Of a stretch of DNA of 64,000 nt, positions 1-11,052 are shown one piece after another (within the stretch, counting starts at the first letter, position 1; each line of letters opens with the position of its first letter). A program made the position numbers and the translations under genes. The DNA is taken from assembly GCA_025449115.1 (NCBI GenBank), contig JAHLKC010000074.1, positions 1 to 64,000 of the forward strand. Reading direction: 5' to 3'. This DNA comes from Chytridium lagenaria (taxonomy: Eukaryota; Chytridiomycota; Chytridiomycetes; Chytridiales; Chytridiaceae). Below the pieces are notes generated by a model, which worked only from the letters and a program-made list of their open reading frames with translations, did no database searches and had not been told where the DNA came from.

Positions 1-829
1 CCGTGTCATCGTTACTCCCTGACCGCTGTAACGACAGCTTTGTTGATACAGACCCTTGGCCATGTTTGTGCTCCATTAATGATCCACGTTGTCCATGGTT
101 TACATAGTATGGTCTCGCACAACACTCTCTCCCGCGTATGTTCGCTTTATTATTGAACCTTCATCGGCTGCAATACCCTTTGTATACTCTCATCAACCGT
201 TCTTCTGTTTCAAGCTTATTCACTTCTACTTTTGATCCTTTACTGTTTGGACTTCCTCTTTGCGATTACTATAACGGCTCCGTCATGAATAACAACTGAA
301 TTTTTATCATCGTTCACTTTACTCTGTCTTCACCAATATCACTCCTACGTACCTCAAATTCGATAAACTCACTTGCCGACTAATGCTTGCCCAATTTACA
401 TTCTCTAGTCCTTCGACCGACCCTCCCTCACTAAACTGTTGGTAACATTCCTTCTTCCCTCAATTCATCTGTCTTGATGTCTTTGATCCAATTTCTTTTC
501 TCTTCATTCTTCCTTGTACACTTCTTCCTCCTCTCAATCTCTTCGTCTAAGGCTTCCGTGTCCCCCACCCCGCCCTTGATTACTTACCCACTGTCCTATT
601 CTTCCTTCGTCTTCCATCTCTTCGTCGCTTTTTCCTTTCTACACTACTTCTGATTACCTCAGTCTCATGCTTTTGTCTCCCCCTCATCGGACCTAACTTA
701 CTTATCCACTTCCTTTCTCTTTTTTATCCTCCTTCCCGTCATTTCTTCTCCTCTTTAACCATCTCTCTACGAACTCTGTTAACGATTCTATTTTAACTAT
801 CTTCATCCCTCAAAAAGTTGGACCTCCCT
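1..829. other. Gene-free, pyrimidine-rich stretch
   Basis: No supported gene. The plus strand is rich in C and T, with many TTC and CTT runs. This could be the promoter or untranslated leader of the element that begins at about 830, but no specific signal decides it. Confidence 0.4.
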
Positions 830-2460
830 GATGTCGGATCGCCACTCAGATGACAACCGACCTACATCTTCTGAATCCACGGTCCCTGACACCTCTGTTC
901 GCACACCCCCTGTTTCCCCTCACGTCACTTTTGCTGAGCGAGATTATGGCAAGTCTGTGAAGGTAAACTATTTCTTCCGACTTATTACGTAGTAATCTCT
1001 TCAGTCACCTACGAATAGTAGAAACCTTTCACTTTTCACTCAGTGCGCATTGTTCGTCAACGACACCGTTCAGAACACCAACATCCTCATCCTCGCCTCA
1101 CTCTCGACTATGAACAAGCTCTGGTACCCCGGTGAGGATAACGTCGAAGACTTTCAACGCTCAATACTTCTTCTGTTGGACGGTGGGCCAAGCTCGAAGC
1201 ATATAAAGACGGCCTTAACAAGATTATCGACCCGAACTTTGCTCCAGTACGGATCCTTCGGACTTCGGTTACTGGCCACGTCGACTTTCCCCTCATGTTG
1301 ACTTCCAAACAAACGTCAAGTTGTTTTCTCCCAATACTGCAATATCTAACTCCTTATCTCTTTGAACACCAGCGCCATCTGGGACCACTGGGTTACAACT
1401 TGGGGACCTCAACGCATTTCCTTGAACTCTATTCTCAATTGCTGGAAGTCGATACCGTCGATCGACACTGGTAAACGGAAGACGTCTCATACGGATAGTA
1501 AGACCCATAAGAAGATTAGGTGAGTACATCCTCCAACAATTTCTCTTTGTCTTCTCTCCATACCTCCAAGTTATGAACATTTGACCACTCCTACATCCTA
1601 CAGGACGACTTCCTCGCCGGGTCTGTCAAACGCTGCCGTTTTTTACTTACGAATTCTCGACTCGCTTCTCTTCACTGCGGCGAAAACTGTCCTCAAAGTT
1701 CAGACCAACATGCAACACCCTCCGACAATCCTACCGGGTCTGCTTTACCCGACACCGATGGCTTCGTCCCCTTCTTACAATACCTGAGTAATGACTGTCC
1801 GATTCTGACTACTCAGGTGTCCTCCATCTTCGCCACATCCATGAGTCCAGAGGTCGAAAATCTCCCCGCTACCGTCGCCAACCACTTCGTCTGTGTGTTG
1901 TCACATTATTTCAACTCTCATCTAACCACCTTTAGAGTTACACTATAACTAACCCGACCAAAGCCTTCCGTCCTCGGGAGCAAGCTCGTTGGACGGACTT
2001 CGACAAAGTGTTATGCGAGATATTATACAGTCGTGGCGTGACTGTTACCTAGGAAAACACGGACTCTCCATTACTCCAAATGCTGATTCCGTTGCAATCA
2101 CTTACACTTCGGACTCCCCTCTCCCTGCGGGTTCACCCGTCATGAAAACGATAAAAGGTATCTTCCTCCATACCCTTGAAACTCGCTTACATCATTAAGT
2201 TATGGGATCTTATCTAGGTCCCGCCAAACTTCTTTCTTTCACATCCACCTCAATGTGCTCCGCCGTGCCGCCTTTGCATTTAACTGAGCCGTACTCACTC
2301 GAGGTATACATTACATTTACCTAATTAAATTACTTCCTCCTAGATGGTCATCGATGAATTCGACGTCATCACCGTGCTCACTCGTACCTCTATCGATAGC
2401 CACACAGGTTTGCTGTGTCTTACCTGTGACCACTCCAAATGCGATTGTAGAGCCCCCTGA
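830..2460 (+). pseudogene. Broken multi-exon repeat-family gene, function unknown
   Basis: An ATG at 830 opens a Ser/Thr/Pro-rich leader (starts MSDRHSDDNR). A probable intron from about 965 to 1044 leads to an exon containing LILASLSTMNKLWYPGEDN. Further coding-like pieces follow in changing frames, separated by plausible introns: one ends near 1600, one lies at 2158-2219 and one at 2303-2343. The last exon ends with CLTCDHSKCDC, a small cysteine cluster, and a stop near 2460. At least one single-base gap breaks the frame near 2005, as shown by comparison with a second partial copy at 3946-4069. I do not recognise the family. Dispersed copies, decay and nearby transposon fragments suggest a mobile-element protein. 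A host gene family cannot be excluded. Confidence 0.45.
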
Positions 2461-2639
2461 TCACATCCTGAATAAATTGCTATGCTAATGCCTATCAATC
2501 CCTCTTATCCATATCCTTATTCGTAATTAATGTATTCATCCTACTAATCTCATATTCTTTTCCACGAAACACCCCAAGAGATCTCGGCGAAGCCCTCCCA
2601 GTTATACTGAAGGGGTTCGAGCCCCCTCCTTTGTATTAC

Positions 2640-2800
2640 GTTACTCATTGTGTTACGTATTATATATTTATTTATTTATTTATTTATTCTTTTTATTTAC
2701 TTATTTATATATTTATTTTTCATATTTATTTACATTATATCAATTTATTTACTTATCATTTATTTACATATTTATTTATTCATTTGGTGAAGCTCTATCA
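2640..2800. repeat. AT-rich TTTA microsatellite
   Basis: Long run of imperfect TTTA and TATT units, about 150 bp, directly downstream of the 3' end of the SANT-like pseudogene. The short ORFs that cross it are low-complexity artefacts. Confidence 0.8.
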
Positions 2801-3564
2801 GGCACCACGGTAATGTTGGCATCGGAGTCAACATATATACTGTCATCTTTGTTGGTCACCAAAGCACTGGATATAGGCCGACTGTTCATGACCGCTTTGA
2901 GCTCGTAATACTTCTTGCACTTGGATCTCACGATGTCCTTAAAAGTAGAGGTGGGTTCATCCGTTGGAAGCAATCCATCTTGTAACATAACCCCTTGCCC
3001 GTATTATTGATCCAATCAGAAGCTTTGAGAAAAGACTGTTCAAGTTCTTCAATCTTCTTTGTCACGGCGTGTTTGTCCTTGTGGAAGATTCCTTTGTCCT
3101 GCAAACGGCTGACAACAATCTCCAACTTGACCAGCTTAGTCAAGCCCGCATTGCCATCCCCACTCCCACGATACCTGTCGTAATTCTTGTCCTCCGTCAA
3201 TCAATCAACAACTACATCCATTGATTCCTGGTCCCACCTCCCCACCAAATCCTCCATAACCACCATTAACATATTGCAGCGGTTGATCAAACATCTGGGT
3301 GGAGGGACCCGCAGGACGATGAAAGGGGTAGGTTGCCTTGACCGAATGGCGGAACAGGACTGTTTGGAGCGGGAAAGCAAGGAGGACCGGAAGCAGGCAG
3401 GGATGTTCACTGAGCGGGAGGTTGCAAGAGTGGGGCTCTGCTGGCTGCGAGAGGGGTGCCTCTACCCGAGTGGAAGGCTGCAAGAGGTTCACTTCTGGCT
3501 GCGGGTTGAGAGGAGGGGGTCCATTGCTATTCATTTGTGAGATAAAAGTCAATAAAATGAGCAT
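2776..3564 (-). pseudogene. Decayed SANT/Myb-like domain protein of transposon-associated type
   Basis: Reading the minus strand, an N-terminal Pro-rich segment (MNSNGPPPLNPQPEVN) is followed in another frame by NYDRYRGSGDG and a helical stretch with KIEELEQSFLKASDWI and NNTGKG. A third frame then carries DIVRSKCKKYYELKAVMNSRP. The order W/YxRYRGG-like block, helix ending in DWxxxTGxG, then CxxYYEL...MxxRP matches the SANT/Myb-like DNA-binding proteins that occur in high copy in chytrid and oomycete genomes. Two frame changes (near 3200 and 2985) break it, so this copy is either dead or mis-sequenced. Assignment rests on motif memory, not a search. Confidence 0.6.
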
Positions 3565-3945
3565 CCTTTTATACCTAACCTCCCATGCCTAGTCATTATC
3601 GTACACCTTGCTCAAATTAACCCATGCAGGGATTTGAACCCATGCTGAATGGTTTAACATATGTATAGCCTCCTACTTTAAACTAATGACTTTGAAAGAA
3701 AGCTTCCGTCAGTGAGATCGCAAAAGCTTGGGTGGCTCTTACCTGGTGCTACTACTTTCAGTGTTGAGAAAGCTCCCCAAAAACGGGGTAGTCAATATCT
3801 CAGAATATAACTTTTTTTTACTTAAGAGTAACCTTAGGTAATACATAGGTTTTGACATCGACAAAAAAAAAATGAAGACCACTATTATCTGCTTTCATCT
3901 AATTAGTTATAGATTAACACTATTACAACCCGCCCTTAGCCCCCG

Positions 3946-4069
3946 TCCTTGAGAGCAAGCCCTGTTGGACTGACTTCGATAAGAGCGTCATGCGGGATGT
4001 CATACAATCATGTCGTGAATGCTACCTTGGTACACGCAGACCCGCCTGCATTAGACAATTAAAGCGGTA
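3946..4069 (+). repeat. Fragment copy of the 830-2460 element
   Basis: This stretch aligns with 1977-2060. Both encode WTDFDK followed by SVMRD(I/V)IQS and a Trp/Cys-containing segment ending in CYLG. This copy keeps the reading frame where the upstream copy lacks one base. The similarity stops abruptly after about 100 bp and the frame closes at 4067. Confidence 0.7.
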
Positions 4070-4345
4070 ATAAAATTCTTCCTGTTTGCAAAGGTAAGAA
4101 TCATTTTCTTGAAATAGTCCTTAAAGCTGTTTCCCCGCCACTGAATGTTGGTAACTGCAAATGAAGTTAGGAGGTTGACAGCAGCGTCGTGAACGCAAGT
4201 GGCAGCATAAGCAGTGAACTGCTTTAGATGGTTTGCGTTGTAGCTTCCTTGGTAATGAGGAGTTTAACAACAGCAGCAGTATCAGAGCTATTGTCATCAT
4301 CTGTCCTTAGATTTGCATTGACATCATCAGCAACGTTGCTTAACA
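4051..4345 (-). pseudogene. Unidentified coding remnant
   Basis: On the minus strand a well-formed amino acid string is visible: NHLKQFTAYAATCVHDAAVN, then SFAVTNIQW, then FKDYFKKMILTFANRK, closing at 4051. It is preceded in another frame by DDVNANLRTDDDNSSDTAAV. Codon choice and amphipathic pattern look like real protein. I cannot name the family. It overlaps the end of the plus-strand repeat fragment, so one element is probably inserted in another. Confidence 0.4.
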
Positions 4346-5254
4346 TGAGACGCAGATCCCAGGAATAAAGTGTTATAGAAAAAAATTAAAAAGAAGGAGG
4401 AAAAGGGTGGAAATAACGAAACAACACTAAGAAAAAAATAGGACAGAACACAACAACCAATACCAATTTGCATCGGAATATTATAGCAAATAAAGGAAAG
4501 CCACAGACGTCGGCGGGAGTATAGGATCAATATAAAAAAAAATGAGAACTCCTAGGATATTGAGAATCTCGAAGGAACTAATGTCAAATGAAGTCCCCTA
4601 TCAGATTTCAGTATGTTCCAATCCATTACACTTCCAATGTTTGACAATAATTCTCCATACTTCACATTGAATAGCACAACATATAAGTACTGATGTAGCA
4701 TAACTTATAGTAGCCATAATCATAATACAGGGCCACCCAAAGCGACGTCAGCCCAAACGACCCCGACTAAAGCGTTAACCAGGGGTCGTCACCATTGACC
4801 CAATACAATAAGACCACCACCAAGGCACCACTCTGGGTCAAAATAGAACCCAGAGCAGACAACAAACCATACATTCCCTTGTATGATGGTCGATCAAGTA
4901 CAGCCAGCTGGACACCCTTCCAAAAACTGAACAGTAACATTACGCAGAAAGTAGACCTACTTGAATACAACGCTGTTATTGTCCACATATCAATATCAGT
5001 AAAGGGCCAATGGTTAAATCTTTAACCCACACTGTGTCGCATTGATCCACAGAGAAGATTAAATTCCAACGTCTTCTCAATTGGACTTTGTGGAAGATGA
5101 CAATGTATGATCAGAGATAAACATAAGATTGAATTGTCATTAAAACAGATACACTGTTCACAATTATAAAAATCATCAATAACTTCTAGGAAACTCCCTT
5201 CCACAGTAATTTGTAATATCCTGTGACGTGTTATAACGACCCATAAAACTCCCA
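4346..5254. other. Spacer without a supported gene
   Basis: Only short unsupported ORFs. One plus ORF (4795-5025) and its minus shadow (4767-4988) look protein-like, but neither has a recognisable motif. An 8-bp inverted repeat, ACGACCCC at 4757-4764 and GGGGTCGT at 4782-4789, lies here with a 17-base loop. Confidence 0.35.
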
Positions 5255-5612
5255 AGCCATCTCCCGTCAACAAAAGTCTAATATATGCTGTAATCTCCTG
5301 TCTACCGGAGTATTTAATGCCTGAGAATATTCCCTTGGACTGGAGCTTAAAATATCCTATTAACTCCCTTTGACGGGAGCCTAAAATTTGCTATGAATTC
5401 CCATCGATGAGAGCCCAAAATGTAAAATCCACTCTAGTCGGCGGGAGCTTCAAATATTCTATAAACTCCTGTCAATAGGAGCCTAAAAATATGCCAAAAC
5501 CTACCGTCAACAGGGTCTGAAATCCGTTGACAGGAGCCTAAGGTTTGCTATAAACTCCTGTTGACGTGAGCTAAAAATTTGCTATAAACCCAGGTTGCTG
5601 GGAGCAAATATG
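5255..5612. repeat. Degenerate tandem array of about eleven palindromic units, ~34 bp each
   Basis: Successive units follow the pattern TAAACTCCYGTYRACRGGAG then CCTAAAATTTGCTA. Each carries a short imperfect palindrome of CTCC(Y)GT...AC(R)GGAG. Clear copies sit near 5295, 5364, 5398, 5466, 5503, 5524, 5555 and 5588. Spacing varies from about 28 to 38 bp and the units are contiguous, without unique spacers. Nothing in the flanks suggests coding. Confidence 0.75.
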
Positions 5613-6790
5613 TTTGACAGGAGGACAACCTTTCGGACAACAACTTTTAACTGCTTTCCACCTGCATCCAGGAATGCCAAACGCCCCTACCCTTGCTGCG
5701 AGACAGCACTGTTTTTGAATTTTGAAAAACGTCTCCCTAACACTTCTGGAGTATTGATGGAGCACAAACTCTTGAGGTAACTTGAGAATTTGGCTAACGT
5801 CTGGATCACAGTCAACAGCAAGGCCACCATAGATGAAACCTCTCATCTCATCTCACTTCCTCGCCTCCTCCTGTCCCACATCCTCTATTCCCCTTTCTAC
5901 CCACAAAAGCGTCACCTCTGTAGCAAAGTACAATTAAAACAAGATTGAATATATATTCATACTCTAACTAACGGACAAAACAAGAAACAAAAGAAGAATG
6001 GTCAACAGGAGTTTGAAATACTTTGTGACGTGCCCTACTGACGCAACAAAAGACGCTAACAAACACAATCCTCCACATCTACTGTCTCATTTTATTAAAG
6101 AATACCATGGAAACCCTCCAAAAACCAGACTATCTATAGATACCATGGTAAATCAAAAAAAAGAAACAAAAAGGGAGACACGCAGCGTAAGCACTGTCCC
6201 CACCGCAGTGAAAGCAACCGCTGTGGCTGTGCTCTGTAAATTCTCTAGCAACGTGGCAAGCCATGGGGGAGTCCTCCTTTGCATTGAGGGAGGTGACCGC
6301 AGATGTACTCACAAAGGCTTACCGTGGGCCGCATTTGAGAATCATTGTAATGGGATAGGTCTGATAAGGGGAGTGTTTGCAGTAGTCATTATCAGTCCCA
6401 GTTGGCAGGATTGGAGGGGTATGAAAGGCAGAATGTTACACCTTTGAAATCTTAACACTTTGTACGAATTCAAGAGGTATGAGGCATGGTTGCCTTGAGA
6501 AATGATGTACAGGATCTACGACAGATATAAAATTTAATTAAAAAACACATTGTTACGATTTCAAAAAGCAAATTTATTCAGTTAGCACCCCTGAATTTGC
6601 ATCAAGGGTACTCAGATTATGTTGAATGTTGGTGCAAAGAATAATCCTCCGAGTCCTTGAACCTTTCTTTTTTTCCTCCATCCCAATTTTTACCCCCACC
6701 TCACAGTGTGCTACATACGGCTCTTAAAGATACTAAATTTGAATTTCAATTTCTCTGCCAAAAAGTCATATTGGCAAAAAGTAGAATCAA

Positions 6791-6791
<1 letters not shown>

Positions 6792-6831
<40 letters not shown>
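6792..6831. repeat. A40 homopolymer
   Basis: Forty consecutive adenines on the plus strand. A genomic A-tract this long can be the tail of a retroposed element on the plus strand. No parent gene or SINE body is recognisable in the 300 bp upstream, and no target-site duplication was found. Confidence 0.9.
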
Positions 6832-6833
<2 letters not shown>

Positions 6834-6944
6834 AACTCAACTGAGACCTTAAGAAAACTACCAAAGTAAATTGAAAAGGAATTAGCTTGTTTTAAATAAA
6901 AGTTTAGGGTTACTTTCTTTCCTTACCCCTTAGAAGTACCGCAA

Positions 6945-7060
6945 CAATCCCCTTAGCAGTAGTTTGACGTATACTTGTTTTGTTTTATATTTCTTTGCGA
7001 TGATCCCCTTAGCAGTAGTTCGACGCATACATGTTTCATTTTTACTTTCTTTGCAATGGT
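6945..7060. repeat. Two-copy 56-bp tandem duplication
   Basis: Units beginning CCCCTTAGCAGTAGT at 6949 and again at 7005 share most of the following bases, including GACG(C/T)ATAC. A weaker half copy precedes them. Non-coding. Confidence 0.8.
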
Positions 7061-7858
7061 CCTCAGTGCAACTTTCCACATTTATGCATAACCCTTTATA
7101 TTATGTTAAAAATAAAAACTGTGCACCTATAAAATTAACTGGATTTCATAATAAGTTATTGAAACATAATTTATCCAATAACAACAACCATCACATGTGT
7201 ATGCGAAAATAATAAGGGTGGAGAGGGATTCAGGAACAGGTATTGGATTGGGTAAGTCTGGGGTAGTTGCAGTGGCAATGCCGTTTGTACCAATGGTTGT
7301 GAAGATGGCAATCACAGGTGGTGGGGCTAGGTATGTGAACTTTTTCTAGCGTTCCTGCAATCAAGGTACTTCATATACTTACCTGAATGGCAATCCAGAG
7401 CTGGTTGTTTGAACGTCTGAAGCCAGAGGTTCGTCAGATTGCGGAGAAGACGAGGATTTCCGAGGTGGCTGTTGGTCTGATGGCGTTGGGTGAGGAATTT
7501 AAGGATGGGGTTGTTTTGAGGATTGTCTGGTGGCGAGCTTGTGAAGCTTAGGGGAGGAGGAGGGGAAAGGCGATGTTGGGGAAACACATAATCCTCCTTA
7601 TCCAATCGATCGAGCGGATGGAGTTGTGACAGTGTTTCCGTTGTAGTAAGCCGTAGGCCTTCAAGGCCCCATTTCATCAGTGGTTCTGCTTGCAACGGCG
7701 TGGCAAGCGAAAAAAGACTTTAACTCCGAGATATTCGTGGCAATTTGGGTATCGAGAAAGGGGGGCAGTGAAGCCAGGCATCACGTATCGACGAAAAAAA
7801 ATTAGCTTCCCCATTTTCGCTCATACCCATGATACGAAAGGCTTCAACGTGTTCGCTT

Positions 7859-8380
7859 TTCGTGCGGACCAATTAGGTCGGGATTCGAAAAGCGAGTCCG
7901 TCACGTGTCATTGGGAAGTGGAGAGGAACGGTAGGAATCTTCTTCCTCTGGATAAAACCCGGATGAAGAGAATGAATCAGGTGTATCATGACCCCCCCTA
8001 TCTACTAAGATCATGGCTTTCATGACATCACCGTGACTATCCTTTTTCATCTCCCCGTCAATCCGGTCACTCAGTGTAGTCAATTCCTGCAGAATCATCC
8101 CTTGTATCTCCACCGCAAAGGCATCGAGACGTCTGAAAAGTTCTCCAATGCTGGATTATGCTACACGAGGGTTGGTTAACCCTGCTAGGGAGACGGATAA
8201 CCTTGTCAATGATGGAACGGGCGCTGGTTCAAAGACGTGATGGTGTGTGGGATTTTGAGGAAGAAAGAGTACAGCGAGGGGTATTGGTCAAACGGCAGCC
8301 GGCCATGCGCCGCGCCAAAGGCCAAAGATGGAATCCTTTAAGACGATGTCCCGAACAATATTAGAGACAAACTGGCATTT
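7859..8380 (-). pseudogene. Unidentified coding remnant, divergent to the SRP receptor gene
   Basis: The minus strand encodes FVSNIVRDIVLKDSIFGLWR, a stop, then a Pro-rich stretch, another stop, then SIGELFRRLDAFAVEIQGM and LTTLSDRIDGEMKKD, then VMKAMILVDRGG. The frame is the same throughout apart from two in-frame stops (PAAV-stop and RVA-stop). The composition is that of a real cytosolic protein with a helical segment. The two stops may lie in unspliced introns or mark decay. I looked for a family (SM/Vps33-type proteins were considered) and could not support one. The short gap to the SRP receptor start suggests a shared divergent promoter. Confidence 0.4.
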
Positions 8381-8552
8381 GCATAAGAGTTACTGCAATA
8401 TTCTGATCTACCCATTAAAACCGTCTAAGATGGATTGTCCGCACGTTGCTGTTGAAGCCTTTGGACGATGATCGTTCTTTGTCAAGCAAGGATTGTTGGA
8501 GGTTCCGAAAACTGTGGTTACACCATTTTGCATTTCAGTGGACAAGACCATC

Positions 8553-10758
8553 ATGCTCGATCTGTTCACAGTCCTGACAAAAGGAGGTGTTGTGCTGTGG
8601 TCGAGGAGTTTGCAGAGATCAGGGCAGCATCATCTGGACATCCCATCGATGCGTTAATTGCAGATGTTCTCGTTGAGGAGACTCGATCACTATGACAAGG
8701 ACTCTTACAGAGTGCAGTGGACATTTGCGAACGACCTTGGCCTCATATTCGTGGTCAGTGCAAACCTATTCCTTTTCAAACCATCCGTAGGATAACCTCT
8801 CATTTTGGATTACACAATCTTACATCATCCCCCATATTATGACAGGTGGTCTACCAAAGGATTCTACAATTGACTTATATTGAAGAATTACTGGATCTTG
8901 CAAAAGAATCATTTGTCACTTATTCTCTGATATCGTTTTGCGACCCGTCAGCTCTCCACGTTTACGACTACGACGAAGCTTTCGATATAATTCTGAATGG
9001 ATTGGAAGGACGCGCTAATGCGGTTCGTTCGATTGTCATGACCTTTGATGATTATACTGACCTATTGACTTTATTACTTAGGAAAAGAAGAAGGTTCCGA
9101 GAAAGTTCAAGACTCTAAAAATTGCCAACACACTCGAAGGTTAAGGTAAAAGGTGGGGAAGGGAGACGATTTATGCAGTTGGCTAATTGGCGCTTTATCC
9201 GAATTGGTAGAGTCCCCAAAGGCAGAGAAGGCAGCGGAATCTGGGACAGAGTCAGCACCAGGTCTCCAAATGATATTGCAGGGAAGCTTAAAAAATTGCA
9301 ACTCGCGCGTAGCGGTAAAAAGTCACCGGCAAAGAAGGACCTACCGCTGAAGGAGGGAAACAGACCAGTAAGTTATTCGTTGAAACCTTTCGTGTAAATA
9401 ATTGTATACAAATAGGAAGAAGAAAAAGGTGCTTCGAAGCTGGAATGGTTCCATACCAGAAGACGGAGGAAAGAAACTCGATTTTAGTGAGTCGAAGGAT
9501 GATGCAGACGTCCAAGCTGATCAATGGGTAGAGCATTAATACTCAAGGAAGCCATCAAAAACTGACCTACCTGTTTAGGTGGACAGGGCCGCGATGGGAT
9601 TGAGGACATCAGACGGACTGTACGAGGCGGCGGAGATGGATGACGTGGACGACGATGAGGACGATGAAGAACTTGAAATCGTCAAGTCCAATAGCTCAAC
9701 GACTAGTGCACCAAATCCGGCGGCCTCTTTTCCTACATCAAATCCTTTACCAGTCAAAAAGCACTTCAGAGGACAGTGTTGCCCCGATACTTGCTAAAAT
9801 GAAAGAACACCTCATCACGAAGAACGTGGCTCGGAAATTGCAGAAACCTCTGCAACTCAGTAGCAGCTCTCTTATTGGACAGAAGCACGGAAATTTCACT
9901 CTATTTCTTCCACGTCAAAACCAACATGGAGACGGCTCTCAAGAGAATATTAACACCAAGGACGTCGACCGATATTCTTCGTGATGTGATGGCGCCAAGG
10001 CTGAGGGAAGACCCTATTCGTTTGTTTTTATCGGCGTTAACGGTGTTGGGAAAAGTACAAATCTCAGCAAAGTTTGCTTCTGGTTGAATTCAGAACGGGT
10101 TGAAGATCTTGATTGCTGCATGCGACACTTTTAGATCTGGGCTGTAGAGCAGCTTCGTGTGCATGTGAGAAATTTAACGGCATTGGAAAGTGGGGCTGTT
10201 GTGGATCTTTACGAGAGGGGTTACGGCAAAGACTCGGCGGCCATTGCGAAGGACGCCATCAACTATGGTAATTTGTAGGATAGATTTGAGACTTTAATTT
10301 TTTTTATATAGCAAAACAACACAAATATGATGTGGTGCTGGTTGATACGGCTGGGCGTATGCAAGATAACGAGCCTTTATGCGAGCACTGGCAAAGGTAT
10401 GCTCTTATTAATTTGAATTTCGCAGTTTAAGCCTAACCATCTTAAAATTCGACAGCTTGTCGCTCTCAACACCCCAGACAAAATTATTTTCGTCGGCGAA
10501 GCTCTTGTCGGAAACGAGTCTGTCGACCAACTCACAAAGTTTAATCAAGCTCTGCGTGATTTTTCTGGAATGGCCAACCCGCGGCAAGTGGACGGTATAA
10601 TTCTGACCAAGTTTGACACGGTGGACGACAAGGTTGGAGCAGCACTTAGTATGACTTATATCACTGGACAACCCATCTTGTTTGTGGGTACTGGACAAAC
10701 GTATACTGATCTGAAGAGGATGAACGTGAAGAGTATCGTATCGACGTTGCTCAACTAA
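8553..10758 (+). CDS. SRP101: Signal recognition particle receptor alpha subunit (SRalpha), frame-broken
   Basis: This GTPase docks ribosome-bound SRP on the ER membrane through SRbeta. The N-terminal longin-like SRX domain is seen as [28 protein letters not shown] and [19 protein letters not shown] charged linker follows with [11 protein letters not shown]. The NG domain shows [15 protein letters not shown], the P-loop [21 protein letters not shown], the G3-like [11 protein letters not shown]4 [13 protein letters not shown] and the closing [11 protein letters not shown]. Six introns are supported: 8754-8845, 9023-9081, 9368-9415, 9528-9578, 10268-10311 and 10397-10455. At least eight single-base shifts interrupt the frame (for example near 8650, 8690, 9765, 9840-9885, 10010, 10095, 10143 and 10377), yet residues stay conserved in each frame. 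I therefore suspect sequence errors. A recent pseudogene is the alternative. Confidence 0.85.
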
Positions 10759-10771
10759 GAATTGTACAAAC

Positions 10772-10777
10772 AATAAA
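10772..10777 (+). terminator. Polyadenylation signal AATAAA
   Basis: AATAAA lies 13 bases after the SRalpha stop codon and is followed by T-rich sequence. It is a plausible cleavage and polyadenylation signal. Confidence 0.5.
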
Positions 10778-11045
10778 AAGTAAAGTCGCTAATTTGTCTT
10801 CAAGACAACTTTTGGTGTTGAATTGCTACTCAGAGACACATTTCAAGCCCATCACCACCACCTGATATAGTACATCAGAATATTCACTATTCCATGCACT
10901 AAGTCCATTATCCATGCAGCATCACTCAGTTTCTATCAAGTACATCAAGTAGCATCATCTTGTTAACCTACGCAGCCCTACCCCACTCATTATCAACATC
11001 ATCAAAAGCGTCTGAATCCATCACCATTATCCATTCTTCAGAACC

Positions 11046-11052
11046 TATATAA
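11046..11052 (+). promoter_or_regulatory. TATA-like element upstream of the DUF4436 gene
   Basis: TATATAA lies 145 bp before the proposed start codon at 11197. A C/A-rich leader without other start codons in frame follows. This is position and sequence evidence only. Confidence 0.4.

Larger units (their letters stand above)
5613..7858. other. Repeat-rich spacer with no supported gene
   Basis: Contains an uninterrupted A40 tract (6792-6831) and a 56-bp tandem duplication (about 6945-7060). The plus ORF at 5998-6447 (149 codons) has no recognisable domain or splice context. The minus ORF at 7327-7695 contains protein-like pieces (KWGLEGLRLTTTETLSQLHP) and a good donor-like site (CAG|GTAAGT on the minus strand near 7383). 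It may belong to the same broken gene as 7859-8380. Confidence 0.35.

Noticed and set aside
2612..2626. tRNA B-box-like GGGGTTCGAGCCCC
   Set aside because: The T-arm pairs, but there is no matching 5' acceptor strand, D-arm or anticodon arm upstream. At most a tRNA-derived relic.
3629..3641. Minus-strand tRNA T-loop-like GGGTTCAAATCCC
   Set aside because: Only three stem pairs form and no acceptor complement is found. Not a tRNA gene.
5255..5612. Regular short palindromic repeats that resemble a CRISPR array at first sight
   Set aside because: The units are contiguous and degenerate, with no unique spacers of constant length and no cas genes, in a eukaryotic intron-rich context.
6657..6869. 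70-codon plus ORF ending in a poly-Lys run
   Set aside because: Created by the A40 tract. No protein-like content before it.
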